From Chromatiaceae bacterium (lineage in GTDB: Bacteria; Pseudomonadota; Gammaproteobacteria; Chromatiales; Chromatiaceae), in assembly GCA_024235175.1 (NCBI GenBank), contig JACKMX010000002.1, positions 1,117,001 to 1,181,000 of the forward strand: a stretch of DNA of 64,000 bases. The letters are read 5' to 3'. Shown here in pieces: positions 8,552 through 17,089 of this stretch. Under the pieces are notes generated by a model. It made no database searches, was not told where the DNA came from, and was given only the letters and a program-made list of their open reading frames with translations. Within the stretch, counting starts at the first letter, position 1, and the number at the start of each line of letters is the position of its first letter. The translations under genes and the position numbers were made by a program.

Positions 8552-8684
8552 TTATTTATTGGGTCATTCGTCTGTGAAGACAACCGAGAGAGCCTATGCC
8601 GCATTTGTGAAGAACGAGCGGTTCAGGCAGACGATTGATTTGCTGGATAAGCAGGTAGTGCCAAGGTTGAAGGTTGTGAATTAG
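8514..8684 (+). pseudogene. Integrase C-terminal remnant fused to a small leader
   Basis: From 8556 on this frame encodes the last 42 residues of a tyrosine recombinase, beginning LLGHSSVKTTERAY and ending LKVVN at a TAG. It includes the active-site histidine and tyrosine but no other catalytic residue. Upstream, 14 codons starting at a GTG join it in frame, and AGGAGG (8499-8504) lies 9 nt before that GTG, so a 56-residue peptide could in principle be made. The start codon is buried in a 15-bp hairpin. The near absence of amino acid changes relative to the intact integrase shows it derives from a functional relative. Confidence 0.65.
8556..8680 (+). repeat. Integrase 3'-end duplication, copy 2
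   Basis: This is the partner of 6706-6830 in direct orientation. The two copies bracket the PIN and XRE/ImmA genes. After position 8680 this copy has the natural stop (AATTAG) that copy 1 has lost. Confidence 0.85.
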
Positions 8685-8762
8685 TTGAGGTTACTGAATG
8701 TCAGCTTTGAGGAATATCTGACACTGTTTGTCAGATCAAGTCACGGATAACTCTTTTTTTAT

Positions 8763-11255
8763 CTAACCAGTGGCTGAGCGTGCTACCTTCCGCGCAGCAT
8801 CGCGAGGCATCGACGCACCCAAATCCAGCCAATGTATAACATTGTAGTAAATATGTTTGTCGCGACTGACATACTCGTCAAGTATCGATCTAATCCGTTT
8901 CATAGAGAACGACCTAACAGCCATTATCGAGGCCGCCTTGCGGACCTCTTCCGATTCATGTTCAAAGAGCCCAAGCAATGCATCGTGTGAAATCTTCGAA
9001 AATCGTGACTCCGCACAAAGTTCAATTGTTTTCTTCAAGATGACCGCTGGCATCTCAAGAGAAACGAGCTTTGAGATAGAGTATCTGCGGCCGATAGCAA
9101 CTACAGCTTTCGCAACTTCGGCATGAAATTCCTCGTAACCTGTCATTGTTATCAAGGTTTCACCGAGACTGAGACCTTCGGCATTTGCAAGTAATGGAAT
9201 ATCGATCCACTCACCATGCTTTCCTATATAGTCTGCGTCGAACCGTGATGCCCCCACATAGCCACTACCAAGGTTATTCCTGACCCTCTGCAGGTCTTTA
9301 CGCTGTCGGGCTCTACACAAAATATCAAGCCCTTTTCTAGTGAATTTCTTTCGAAGAAAGTCCTCCAAACCTCGTGTTTGCTTAATGACATCTTTACTGG
9401 TCGAGCTGTCACCGTACAAAGCATTCATCCTCTGAACTCTTTCTTCGAAGTATGCGCCGAACTTATCATCAATGTTATGTCGGAGTTCTTCAGCATGATT
9501 AGAAAAGTACCGTTCTACGAGTAAGAAGTAAGTCGTGTCGTCGTAGATCGAGCATACTTCAACTCTCTTCGTGAGTTCTGCCTCGGAGAGGTTCATTAAT
9601 GCCTTCGACTGGTAACGCGCAAATAGCTCTTCGCCCTTTTTATCCGAACCCTCCGAAATACCCGCACCAAAGAGGCCAAAGCTAAGTCGTTTCGGAGGCG
9701 GGATGAGAATACCATTAACTTCTTCATCACTGAGTAATTTCCCAAGATCTGAAAGCACCTCAATCGCTTCATTGCGCACCAAAGCATCACTATCTTGTGT
9801 TAACCGTTCAGCCATTCCGATACCGAGTGATCTTCTACCATGTAGCACCATGAGCGATCGCAGACGGACCTGGGCATTTCTATGTTCTAGTCCAAGCAAT
9901 AGTTCCGACACCTCTAGATGCTCAAACCCATTCAGAACTGTATGAAGGAGTTCAGCGTCCAGCGAATCGAACTGTGTATCAAGGACCAACTTTTGTGCCT
10001 CGTTCCCCCCACTATTCTTAAGTAGAATACCGATCATGCACTCAAGTGCGTTACGAGATGTGCTGTAATCGTTTCGATCGTATTCCTTTTTCGCAAAAGC
10101 GAAATCATCTCTTATTCCATTCTTTGCCAGGTAGCCTAAAGCAGCAGTCCTGACTCGGGCTGATGAATCTTCGGATAACCAAGCGTTTATGATCCATGCG
10201 CGTTTTAATTGCTCGTCATCCGTAGGAAGAGATCGTGCCATCGAATCCAACACGCTAATTGCCCCTATCTTCTCATTATCGTTGGCACCAACAAACGAAG
10301 AGATAACGGCTACGTCACGCCGGTAACCCGCTACAGAGGAGTACCAGCACCAGAAAGGTACATTTTCATTGCTGAGATGCTGGAATCCAAGCCTAACCAG
10401 ACTTTCGATTTCCCTCTTGCCCAGCTTCGTGTTCTCGGTGCGGGATAAAAAGAGGATGTTGATATCATGGACACCCAAATGCATCTGCTCATTGCCTGGC
10501 TTCGATATTGAGTTCGCGAGCAAGCGAAACCGCGCAATATCTGCCGCACTGAGGCTATCAATCTCTTGGTCCTGAGCAATTCTAGCTACCAACCCCTCAA
10601 GAAACTCGAATCCTTCCGCTGAAAAGGGGGACGATTCAGGACTTCTCTTTTCGCCTACTGCTCTTCCGGCCTCCAACTGAGAACGCTTCGCCATTCCTTC
10701 GTCTGGCTCGAAGATGTCTTCCTCTTTTTTGACGCGGTTTACATATGCAGCAACGCATTTACGTGCCAGTCCTTCCATGTCTCTAACTGTCGAAAAATTC
10801 TGAAAAAGGATCTTCTTCTGAGCGATTATCTCTTTTCGAAATTCCAAAACCCTCTTTAAGTCATCACCTGGATCGACCATGAACTCGTTGGGAATCTCCT
10901 TGAAGAACAGAGAGATCTCGGGACTTCCACTCTGTTCACGTCTAGCCAATGACCGCTCAAATTCTTCTTGGAAGCCAGAGGAGAACCCTCCTTCGATGCT
11001 TGGTGGAGTTCCCCATCTCTTCGAGATCATTCCGAGGAAGAGATCGCATCTATCTAGGTCTTGGTTAATGAGGTGCTGTGGCCTTCCAAAACCAGCAACC
11101 GTTTCTTCCCACCCAACCAGTTCTACCTGATAGCCCAGTTCATCTGCCCAAGACTCGTTGAACTCGAGAACCACGTCGCGGACAGCTTTTCTTTCTTCTA
11201 CCAAATCACCGGGAGAAGCAAGGAAGGCTCGGATAACTTTACGAGTATCAGGCAT
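8763..11255 (-). CDS. DUF4062 protein with HEAT-like repeats (putative defence effector)
   Basis: An 830-residue protein. Residues 7-100 carry the DUF4062 signature: IRAFLASPGD, a conserved VGWEE segment, then DLFLGMISKRWG and EEFERSL. I recall DUF4062 as a TIR/nucleotide-binding-like domain seen at the N-terminus of large signalling ATPases. From about 210 the protein is alpha-helical with HEAT/ARM-like units (for example HRNAQVRLRSLMVLHG and ESEEVRKAASIMAV), a scaffold that would bind a trigger or partner. No NACHT or protease domain is visible, so sensor and effector may be the one chain. It stands alone, last gene of the island before rsmA. A defence role is inferred from architecture and position. 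Confidence 0.72.
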   Translation of the reverse strand: MPDTRKVIRAFLASPGDLVEERKAVRDVVLEFNESWADELGYQVELVGWEETVAGFGRPQHLINQDLDRCDLFLGMISKRWGTPPSIEGGFSSGFQEEFERSLARREQSGSPEISLFFKEIPNEFMVDPGDDLKRVLEFRKEIIAQKKILFQNFSTVRDMEGLARKCVAAYVNRVKKEEDIFEPDEGMAKRSQLEAGRAVGEKRSPESSPFSAEGFEFLEGLVARIAQDQEIDSLSAADIARFRLLANSISKPGNEQMHLGVHDINILFLSRTENTKLGKREIESLVRLGFQHLSNENVPFWCWYSSVAGYRRDVAVISSFVGANDNEKIGAISVLDSMARSLPTDDEQLKRAWIINAWLSEDSSARVRTAALGYLAKNGIRDDFAFAKKEYDRNDYSTSRNALECMIGILLKNSGGNEAQKLVLDTQFDSLDAELLHTVLNGFEHLEVSELLLGLEHRNAQVRLRSLMVLHGRRSLGIGMAERLTQDSDALVRNEAIEVLSDLGKLLSDEEVNGILIPPPKRLSFGLFGAGISEGSDKKGEELFARYQSKALMNLSEAELTKRVEVCSIYDDTTYFLLVERYFSNHAEELRHNIDDKFGAYFEERVQRMNALYGDSSTSKDVIKQTRGLEDFLRKKFTRKGLDILCRARQRKDLQRVRNNLGSGYVGASRFDADYIGKHGEWIDIPLLANAEGLSLGETLITMTGYEEFHAEVAKAVVAIGRRYSISKLVSLEMPAVILKKTIELCAESRFSKISHDALLGLFEHESEEVRKAASIMAVRSFSMKRIRSILDEYVSRDKHIYYNVIHWLDLGASMPRDAARKVARSATG

Positions 11256-11554
11256 ACTGGGATAAAAAGATTATTTAAGTTGCAGGAACGATTCCTCCAC
11301 GCGTATAGAAGCACAAACTATCCATTTCGTACAAATTCATCCCGGAGACAAAAAGCGTGCACTAAAACTTGGATAAATCATCGGACAAACTCGAAAACTC
11401 CCCCCTTCTACATACCACTAGAGATCACCGTCGCGAAAATCGCCGCAACCCCAAATCCCACCACCACCATTTCTATCCCGTTGGTTTACGTGGATAATCC
11501 CCCCATGCACATTTCTAACTCGCTGAAAACTCAGCGCAACAATAGGGTAACCCC
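11256..11554. other. Junction between island and rsmA
   Basis: About 300 bp where AT-rich island DNA gives way to the core genome. No tRNA, clear inverted repeat or attachment-site duplicate was found. It must hold the divergent promoters of the DUF4062 gene and rsmA. In many relatives pdxA or surA precedes rsmA; neither is here. Confidence 0.4.
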
Positions 11555-12352
11555 TTGACTCACCGTCCAAGGAAAAGGTTCGGCCAAAACTTCCTGCGCG
11601 ACACCGGTGTCATTCGCAGCATTATCGCGAGCATCGCGCCTAGACCCGGTGACCGGCTGGTGGAGATCGGGCCGGGGCAAGGCGCCATTACCCGCGAGTT
11701 GCTTAGTGCCGTGGGCAGCATGGATGCGGTGGAGCTGGACCGGGATCTGATCGGGCCGCTGGCGCAGCTGTGCGCGCCGCTGGGTGAGCTGCGGATTCAC
11801 AACTGCGATGCGCTGAAGTTCGATTTCTGCTCGCTTGCCGATGCGGAGGGTTCGCTGCGTGTTGTGGGCAACCTGCCGTACAACATCTCCACACCGATCC
11901 TTTTCCGCCTGCTGGATCAGGCTCGGTGCATCCGGGACATGCACTTCATGTTGCAGCGGGAGGTGGTCGAGCGGATGAGCGCGGAGCCCGGCGGCAAGGC
12001 CTACGGCCGGCTTAGCGTAATGCTGCAGGCCCGCTGCGAGGTGATCGCGCTTTTTGACATAGGCCCGGAGGCATTTGTGCCAGCGCCCAAAGTGGAGTCG
12101 GCGTTCGTGCGTCTGCAGCCGCACCACAGCCCGCGCTATCAGATCGACGACCAGGATCTCTTCCGGCAGATCGTGGCGGCTGCTTTTTCACAACGCCGCA
12201 AAACGCTGCGCAACGCGCTGCGAATGCTGATGAGCGAAGCCGGGATAGAAGAAGCCGGTCAGGCCCCCGGGGCACGCGCGGAGCAGTTGCCGGTCGCCGC
12301 ATTTGTGGCATTGGCTAATGCCGCTGCTTGTAAATTGGGTACTGCGTCCTGA
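11555..12352 (+). CDS. rsmA: 16S rRNA dimethyladenosine transferase RsmA
   Basis: A 265-residue enzyme (KsgA) that dimethylates two adjacent adenosines (A1518/A1519 in E. coli numbering) near the 3' end of 16S rRNA during late 30S assembly. The N-terminus RKRFGQNFL, the SAM-binding VEIGPGQGAIT (36-46) and the catalytic NLPYNIS near residue 105 are all present, and the length is normal. The best-fitting start is TTG, giving MTHRPRKRFG; no ATG or GTG is placed to include the conserved FGQNFL. The ribosome-binding site is weak (AGGGTAA). It is the first core gene after the island, and its usual upstream neighbours are missing. Confidence 0.93.
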   Translation: MTHRPRKRFGQNFLRDTGVIRSIIASIAPRPGDRLVEIGPGQGAITRELLSAVGSMDAVELDRDLIGPLAQLCAPLGELRIHNCDALKFDFCSLADAEGSLRVVGNLPYNISTPILFRLLDQARCIRDMHFMLQREVVERMSAEPGGKAYGRLSVMLQARCEVIALFDIGPEAFVPAPKVESAFVRLQPHHSPRYQIDDQDLFRQIVAAAFSQRRKTLRNALRMLMSEAGIEEAGQAPGARAEQLPVAAFVALANAAACKLGTAS

Positions 12353-12607
12353 TATAGGTGGTGTCTGTCCGGTAAATGCAGTTGCTGAAGGACTGAAGTG
12401 ATATCGCCTTGAAACGCTCTGATCGGTCCTGGGAAGGGATCTTCAAAGGGGGCTTGAATTTACTGAATGCCGGATTTGCCGGGAAGATGTGATTTCTTTG
12501 GGGGTGGTCAGGCTCCTTCAGGGATGACAAGCTTTTCGCAATGCCTGTGCTGCGGGACAGATGCTGAACCTAGTCGCACCAAATCTTACAGAACCGGACC
12601 GGAAAAT

Positions 12608-14995
12608 ATGAACGACCAGAATAGCGAAGAAGAGATCGTCGAACTGATCAAAGGAAGCGCTCTGGCCCGGCCGGGAGAGGTCATGCCGGGGATCATCCAT
12701 CTGTTGCCGGTCACCAGCCGCCCCTTTTTTCCGGGCCAGGCTGTACCCTTGCTGATGCATGCTGAGCACTGGCGCTCCACCCTGCAGGCAGTGGAAACAT
12801 CGGGTCACGGCCTGCTCGGCATAGTGCTGGCAAATTCTTCGTCGGCGGAAACCACCGCGCCCGAGGACTTCAATCGCATCGGCGTTGTCTCCCGGGTGCA
12901 CAAGGTGAGGCAGGTGGACGATCACCTGCAAGTGCTGGTGGAGTGCCTGCAGCGCATCAGGATCGACAAGGTTCTGGACGGGAAGCCACCGTTTACCGCC
13001 CGGGTTCGCTATCTGGACGACACCTCCACAGTCGCCAAGGGAGAGATCAAGGCTTACTCATTGGCGGTGATCAACACCATCAAGGAGCTGCTCCCGCTGA
13101 ATCCCCTCTATGGCGAGGAGCTGAAAATATTTCTCGACAGGATGGGCCCGGACGACCCCTCCCATCTGGCCGACTTTGCCGCCAGCCTGACAACCGCCAG
13201 CAAGGACCAGCTGCAGGAGATTCTGGGTGCGGTCGATCTGCTGCTGCGCATGGAGAAGGTACTGGCGCTGCTCAGCAGTGAACTTGAGCTTGCGCGCACT
13301 CAGCACGATATCCGCAAATCGGTGGAAGACCGCATGGAGGGTCAGCAGCGCGAGTTTTTCCTGCGCGAACAGCTCAAGAGCATTCAGAAGGAGCTGGGGC
13401 TGGAAAAGGATGACAGAACCGCGGAACTGGACAGGTTCCGCGAACGCCTGGAGTCGCTGAAGCTGAGCGGCGAGGCACAGAAGCGGGTGGAAGAGGAGAT
13501 GGGCAAATTCGCCATTCTGGAGACCGGCTCACCGGAATACGCCGTCACCCGCAACTACATTGACTGGATTACATTGCTGCCCTGGGGCAAGCACTCGCAG
13601 GACCGGCTTGACCTGAGCGCCGCGCGCAAGGCGCTGGACAAGGATCACTATGGTCTGGAGGACGTCAAGCAGCGCATTCTGGAGTTTCTCGCCGTAGGTA
13701 TCATGAAGGGTGAGGTGAGCGGCTCTATCATTCTGCTGGTGGGTCCGCCCGGCGTGGGCAAGACCTCTATCGGCAAATCCATCGCCGATGCGCTTGGGCG
13801 CAGCTTCTACCGCTTCTCGCTGGGAGGCATGCGTGACGAAGCGGAGATCAAGGGACACCGCCGCACCTACATCGGGGCCATGCCGGGCAAGTTCATTCAG
13901 TCGATAAAAGAGGCCGGCACCGCAAATCCGGTCATCATGCTGGATGAGATCGACAAGATCGGCGCCTCCTATCAGGGCGATCCCGCTTCCGCGCTGCTGG
14001 AGACGCTCGATCCCGAGCAGAACAGCGACTTCCTGGATCACTACCTGGATCTGCGCTTCGACCTCTCCAAAGTGCTGTTTGTCTGCACCGCCAATCAGGT
14101 CGACACGATACCGGCGCCGCTGCTGGACCGCATGGAGCTCATCTCGCTGCCGGGCTATATCGCCAAGGAGAAGCTGCAGATCGCGCGCCGCTACCTGTTG
14201 CCGCGCCAGCTGCGGCGGGCCGGCCTCAAGCGCGGCCAGGTGAAGATCGACAGCGGCACGCTGCGCGCGATTATCGAAGGCTACGCCAGGGATGCCGGAG
14301 TGCGGCGGCTGGAAAAACAGCTCGGCAGGATCGTGCGGAAAGCGGTGGTCAGAATTCTGGAAGGCGAAAAGACGCCGATCACGGTCAACAGTGACGATCT
14401 GACCGAATACCTGGGCAGCCCGGTATTCCGTGATGAGCGCAATCTGGGCGGCCCCGGCGTTGTCACCGGCCTCGCCTGGACCTCCATGGGCGGCGCCACA
14501 TTGAGCATCGAAGCGGTAAGAACCCACAGTTACACCCGTGGCTTCAAGCTGACCGGCCAGCTGGGAGAGGTGATGCGCGAGTCGGCGGAGATCGCGTACG
14601 GCTACGTCATGAGCCGGGCGCAGGAATTCGGTGCAGACCCGGAATTTTTTGAGAACAGCTTCATCCACCTGCACGTACCCGCCGGCGCCACACCCAAAGA
14701 CGGTCCCAGCGCCGGCATCACCATCGCCTCTGCGCTGCTCTCGCTGGCCCTGAACAAGACGGTGCGCCGCATTGCCATGACCGGAGAGCTGACCCTCACC
14801 GGCCATGTGTTCCCGGTTGGAGGAATCAGGGAGAAGATGATCGCCGCGCGCCGGGCCGGTATCCGGGAGTTGATTCTTCCGCAAGAGAACCGGGGCGAGT
14901 ATGATGAGGTACCCGAGCACGTCCGCAAGGGGATAAAGGTTCACTTCGCCAGTACATTTTCAGAGGTTACGCCGCTGCTTTTTTCCGGAAGATGA
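12608..14995 (+). CDS. lon: ATP-dependent protease Lon
   Basis: A 795-residue cytoplasmic Lon protease that degrades misfolded and regulatory proteins. Order: substrate-binding LON domain (about 30-215), helical linker, AAA+ domain with Walker A GPPGVGKTS (379-387) and Walker B MLDEID (444-449), then the Ser-Lys peptidase domain with S701 in PKDGPSAGIT and K743 in REKMIAARRAG. The ATG at 12608 gives the normal N-terminus; the frame stays open upstream to 12467, but that part is not Lon-like. The N-terminal opening MNDQNSEEEIVELIK is more divergent than in E. coli Lon, so a second Lon elsewhere in the genome is possible. Confidence 0.95.
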   Translation: MNDQNSEEEIVELIKGSALARPGEVMPGIIHLLPVTSRPFFPGQAVPLLMHAEHWRSTLQAVETSGHGLLGIVLANSSSAETTAPEDFNRIGVVSRVHKVRQVDDHLQVLVECLQRIRIDKVLDGKPPFTARVRYLDDTSTVAKGEIKAYSLAVINTIKELLPLNPLYGEELKIFLDRMGPDDPSHLADFAASLTTASKDQLQEILGAVDLLLRMEKVLALLSSELELARTQHDIRKSVEDRMEGQQREFFLREQLKSIQKELGLEKDDRTAELDRFRERLESLKLSGEAQKRVEEEMGKFAILETGSPEYAVTRNYIDWITLLPWGKHSQDRLDLSAARKALDKDHYGLEDVKQRILEFLAVGIMKGEVSGSIILLVGPPGVGKTSIGKSIADALGRSFYRFSLGGMRDEAEIKGHRRTYIGAMPGKFIQSIKEAGTANPVIMLDEIDKIGASYQGDPASALLETLDPEQNSDFLDHYLDLRFDLSKVLFVCTANQVDTIPAPLLDRMELISLPGYIAKEKLQIARRYLLPRQLRRAGLKRGQVKIDSGTLRAIIEGYARDAGVRRLEKQLGRIVRKAVVRILEGEKTPITVNSDDLTEYLGSPVFRDERNLGGPGVVTGLAWTSMGGATLSIEAVRTHSYTRGFKLTGQLGEVMRESAEIAYGYVMSRAQEFGADPEFFENSFIHLHVPAGATPKDGPSAGITIASALLSLALNKTVRRIAMTGELTLTGHVFPVGGIREKMIAARRAGIRELILPQENRGEYDEVPEHVRKGIKVHFASTFSEVTPLLFSGR

Positions 14996-15102
14996 ATTTC
15001 CGGCTTTCGGGTCGGAGTCAAACCGCAGAAAATTTTGCAGCCAGCTAACTTTGACAGGCTGTTTGACTTTGATCCTCCGGCACGCTTCAGGTGAAAAATA
15101 GT

Positions 15103-15131
15103 TTGCGTTTTTTAGTAATTGCTTATATACT
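15103..15131 (+). promoter_or_regulatory. Sigma-70 type promoter of the sulfur globule gene
   Basis: TTGCGT (15103-15108), a 17-bp AT-rich spacer and TATACT (15126-15131) form a near-consensus promoter. It lies 90 bp upstream of the sulfur globule protein start and leaves a leader of about 80 nt. It fits a strongly expressed structural protein. Confidence 0.6.
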
Positions 15132-15220
15132 TTTTCACAATCTAAAAACACTGGCTTTATTCATGGTGTTTTCAGATGCTGAATGAAAGTATTCACTTTT
15201 TTTCCAATGGAGAATTTGCA

Positions 15221-15583
15221 ATGAAAACCATCGTTAAAGCTATCTCGATTGCCGCTCTGGTCGGCGCTTCGGCCACCGCATCAGCCTGGTGGGGCGGCGG
15301 TCCCTGGGGAAATGACGGTTACGGTGACGGATGGGGTGACGGATGGGGTGACATGTTCGGTGATTTCAACATGAACTTCAGTGGTCGCGGTTCCGGATAC
15401 GGTCGTGGTCACGGTTATGGCCGTGGTTACGGATATGGCTACCCCTACTATGGTTATGGCTACGGTCCTTACGGCTATGGCGCTCCTTACGGTTATGGCG
15501 CCCCTTATGGCTACGGCGTTCCTTATGGCGCACCTTATGCTGCACCGGTCGCACCTCAGGCTCCTGCTGCTGAAGCCAAATAA
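15221..15583 (+). CDS. Sulfur globule family protein
   Basis: A 120-residue exported protein. The ATG at 15221 follows GGAG; residues 1-22 form a signal peptide ending ATASA, giving a mature protein that starts WWGGGPWG. It is almost entirely Gly, Tyr, Pro and Ala, with GYG and PYGYGAPYG repeats, like the Sgp/CV1-CV3 envelope proteins of Allochromatium sulfur globules. Such proteins coat periplasmic elemental sulfur formed during sulfide or thiosulfate oxidation. It is a single-gene unit with its own promoter and a strong terminator. Other Gly/Tyr-rich exported proteins exist, but the WWGG start and the DGWGDMFGDFNM segment fit the sulfur globule group well. Confidence 0.85.
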   Translation: MKTIVKAISIAALVGASATASAWWGGGPWGNDGYGDGWGDGWGDMFGDFNMNFSGRGSGYGRGHGYGRGYGYGYPYYGYGYGPYGYGAPYGYGAPYGYGVPYGAPYAAPVAPQAPAAEAK

Positions 15584-15630
15584 GACCTGATGTCTTACTT
15601 GTAGTACAAAGACATTGTCAGCGTCTTGAA

Positions 15631-15657
15631 AATGCGGGCTCCGGCCCGCATTTTTTT
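15631..15657 (+). terminator. Intrinsic terminator of the sulfur globule gene
   Basis: AATGCGGG (15631-15638) and CCCGCATT (15645-15652) pair perfectly around a CTCCGG loop and are followed by a run of T to 15657. It lies 48 bp after the stop codon. Confidence 0.9.
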
Positions 15658-15878
15658 GCCTGTCGATCCATCTCACCCCAACACCTGCTGCCACTTGATG
15701 ACTATCAATGCTTTTTTGCGTTGAGCGGCTATGATCGGTCGCTTCATCGGCTCGCATAGCCAATCGTGAACCTGTTGTATGCAAAGCGTCTGCTGTTACT
15801 CTCCAGCTTCAGAGGGTGTTGTAAAAGGTTTTATTCCTTCTCCGTTCCAGGGAGAAGGCCAGGATAGTGTTTTAGATT

Positions 15879-17081
15879 ATGCTGAAAATCCATTCTGAAC
15901 CACCCAAGAGAGCCGACCTTGCAACCGGCGGCCCTGCTATTTTCGCGCTCGGTTTTCGTCCCTTTTTCAGCGCCGCCGGTTTGGCTGCGGTGGTGCTGAT
16001 CGCCATCTGGATTCCGACCTGGATGGGCAGGCTGGCACTCCCTGACTACTATGGCGCCATCGGCTGGCACAGCCATGAGATGCTGTTCGGCTACACCACA
16101 GCGATAATCGCCGGTTTTCTGCTGACCGCAGTACGCAACTGGACCGGTATCAACACCCCCAACGGCACGCCGCTGGCACTGCTCGCACTGTTGTGGCTGG
16201 CAGGCCGCGTGCTGCCGCTGCTCCCGGCCCCTGTCCCGGGCTGGCTGGTGGCTGCGGCCGATCTTGCCTTCCTGCCCGCTGTTGCCCTCTCGATTGCCCC
16301 CGCGCTGTGGCAGGGAGAGCAGAAGATCAACCGCATCTTCGTACCCATCCTGCTGGTCATGGCGCTGTCCAACCTGTTGGTCCACCTGCAGGCGCTGGGG
16401 GTTACCGGCAGCGCCGCACGTGGTATCGACATGATGCTTTACATGGTGGTCTTTCTGGTTTCACTGCTCGGCGGCCGCGTCATGCCTTTTTTCACTCAGG
16501 CGGTGGTTCCCGGTTTCCGGGCCAGGCGGCAGCAGTGGCTGGAGACCACGACCATGGGCGCATTTGCCTTGCTGATACTCCTGCAGCTGGTTGAGACGCC
16601 GCCGCTGCTGACCGGCCTGACCGCACTGCTGCTGGCGCTCACCCAGGCGCTGCGCGTGGCCGGCTGGCATCACCCGCAGGTGTGGCGCATGCCCATTCTC
16701 TGGGTGCTCTACACCGGCATGTTCTGGATTGTGATAGGACTGCTGATGCTGGCACTCTCATCCATCGGCCTGGTGGGCGGAAACCTGGCCAGACATGCAC
16801 TTGGCCTGGGAGGCATTGGCGTATTAACCCTCGGCATGATGTCACGGGTCTCACTGGGACACAGCGGCCGTCCGATTGATCCGGTCCGCAGCATCCAAAT
16901 TGCCTTTATCCTGCTCAACCTCGCGGCTGCCGCACGGGTCTTCGGCCCACTGCTGCCGGTCGCAAACTACACCTTCTGGGTTCATCTCTCAGGAGGGCTC
17001 TGGATCATCTGCTTCCTGCTCTTCTGCCGGGTCTATCTGCCCATCCTGAGCAGACCCAGAATCGACGGTAAACCGGGATAG
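15879..17081 (+). CDS. nnrS: NnrS family membrane protein
   Basis: A 400-residue polytopic inner-membrane protein, about 12 hydrophobic segments. NnrS hallmarks are visible: the FALGFRPFF opening (residues 23-31), WHSHEMLFGY near residue 67 and HLQALG in the middle, whose histidines are likely haem/metal ligands. NnrS is a haem- and copper-containing protein that protects against nitric oxide in denitrifiers and is widespread in sulfur-oxidising gammaproteobacteria. The ATG at 15879 is preceded only by a weak purine stretch. It is monocistronic and convergent with the GT39 gene, 8 bp away. Confidence 0.9.
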   Translation: MLKIHSEPPKRADLATGGPAIFALGFRPFFSAAGLAAVVLIAIWIPTWMGRLALPDYYGAIGWHSHEMLFGYTTAIIAGFLLTAVRNWTGINTPNGTPLALLALLWLAGRVLPLLPAPVPGWLVAAADLAFLPAVALSIAPALWQGEQKINRIFVPILLVMALSNLLVHLQALGVTGSAARGIDMMLYMVVFLVSLLGGRVMPFFTQAVVPGFRARRQQWLETTTMGAFALLILLQLVETPPLLTGLTALLLALTQALRVAGWHHPQVWRMPILWVLYTGMFWIVIGLLMLALSSIGLVGGNLARHALGLGGIGVLTLGMMSRVSLGHSGRPIDPVRSIQIAFILLNLAAAARVFGPLLPVANYTFWVHLSGGLWIICFLLFCRVYLPILSRPRIDGKPG

Positions 17082-17089
17082 TCCGCAAT

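Noticed and set aside
6706..8680. Integrase tails as attL/attR of a recent integration
   Set aside because: The copies differ at about 14 percent of positions, nearly all synonymous, so they are not the two halves of one recent event.
5468..8760. tRNA gene as integration target of the tyrosine recombinase
   Set aside because: No cloverleaf or T-arm could be found near the integrase or at the island ends.
11061..11558. 165-codon plus-strand frame between DUF4062 and rsmA
   Set aside because: It lies mostly antisense to the DUF4062 gene, and its unique part is low-complexity with no ribosome-binding site.
13529..14944. Long open frame antisense to lon
   Set aside because: It is the complement of the third-position-biased, high-GC lon gene; the sequence has no domain and no start site.
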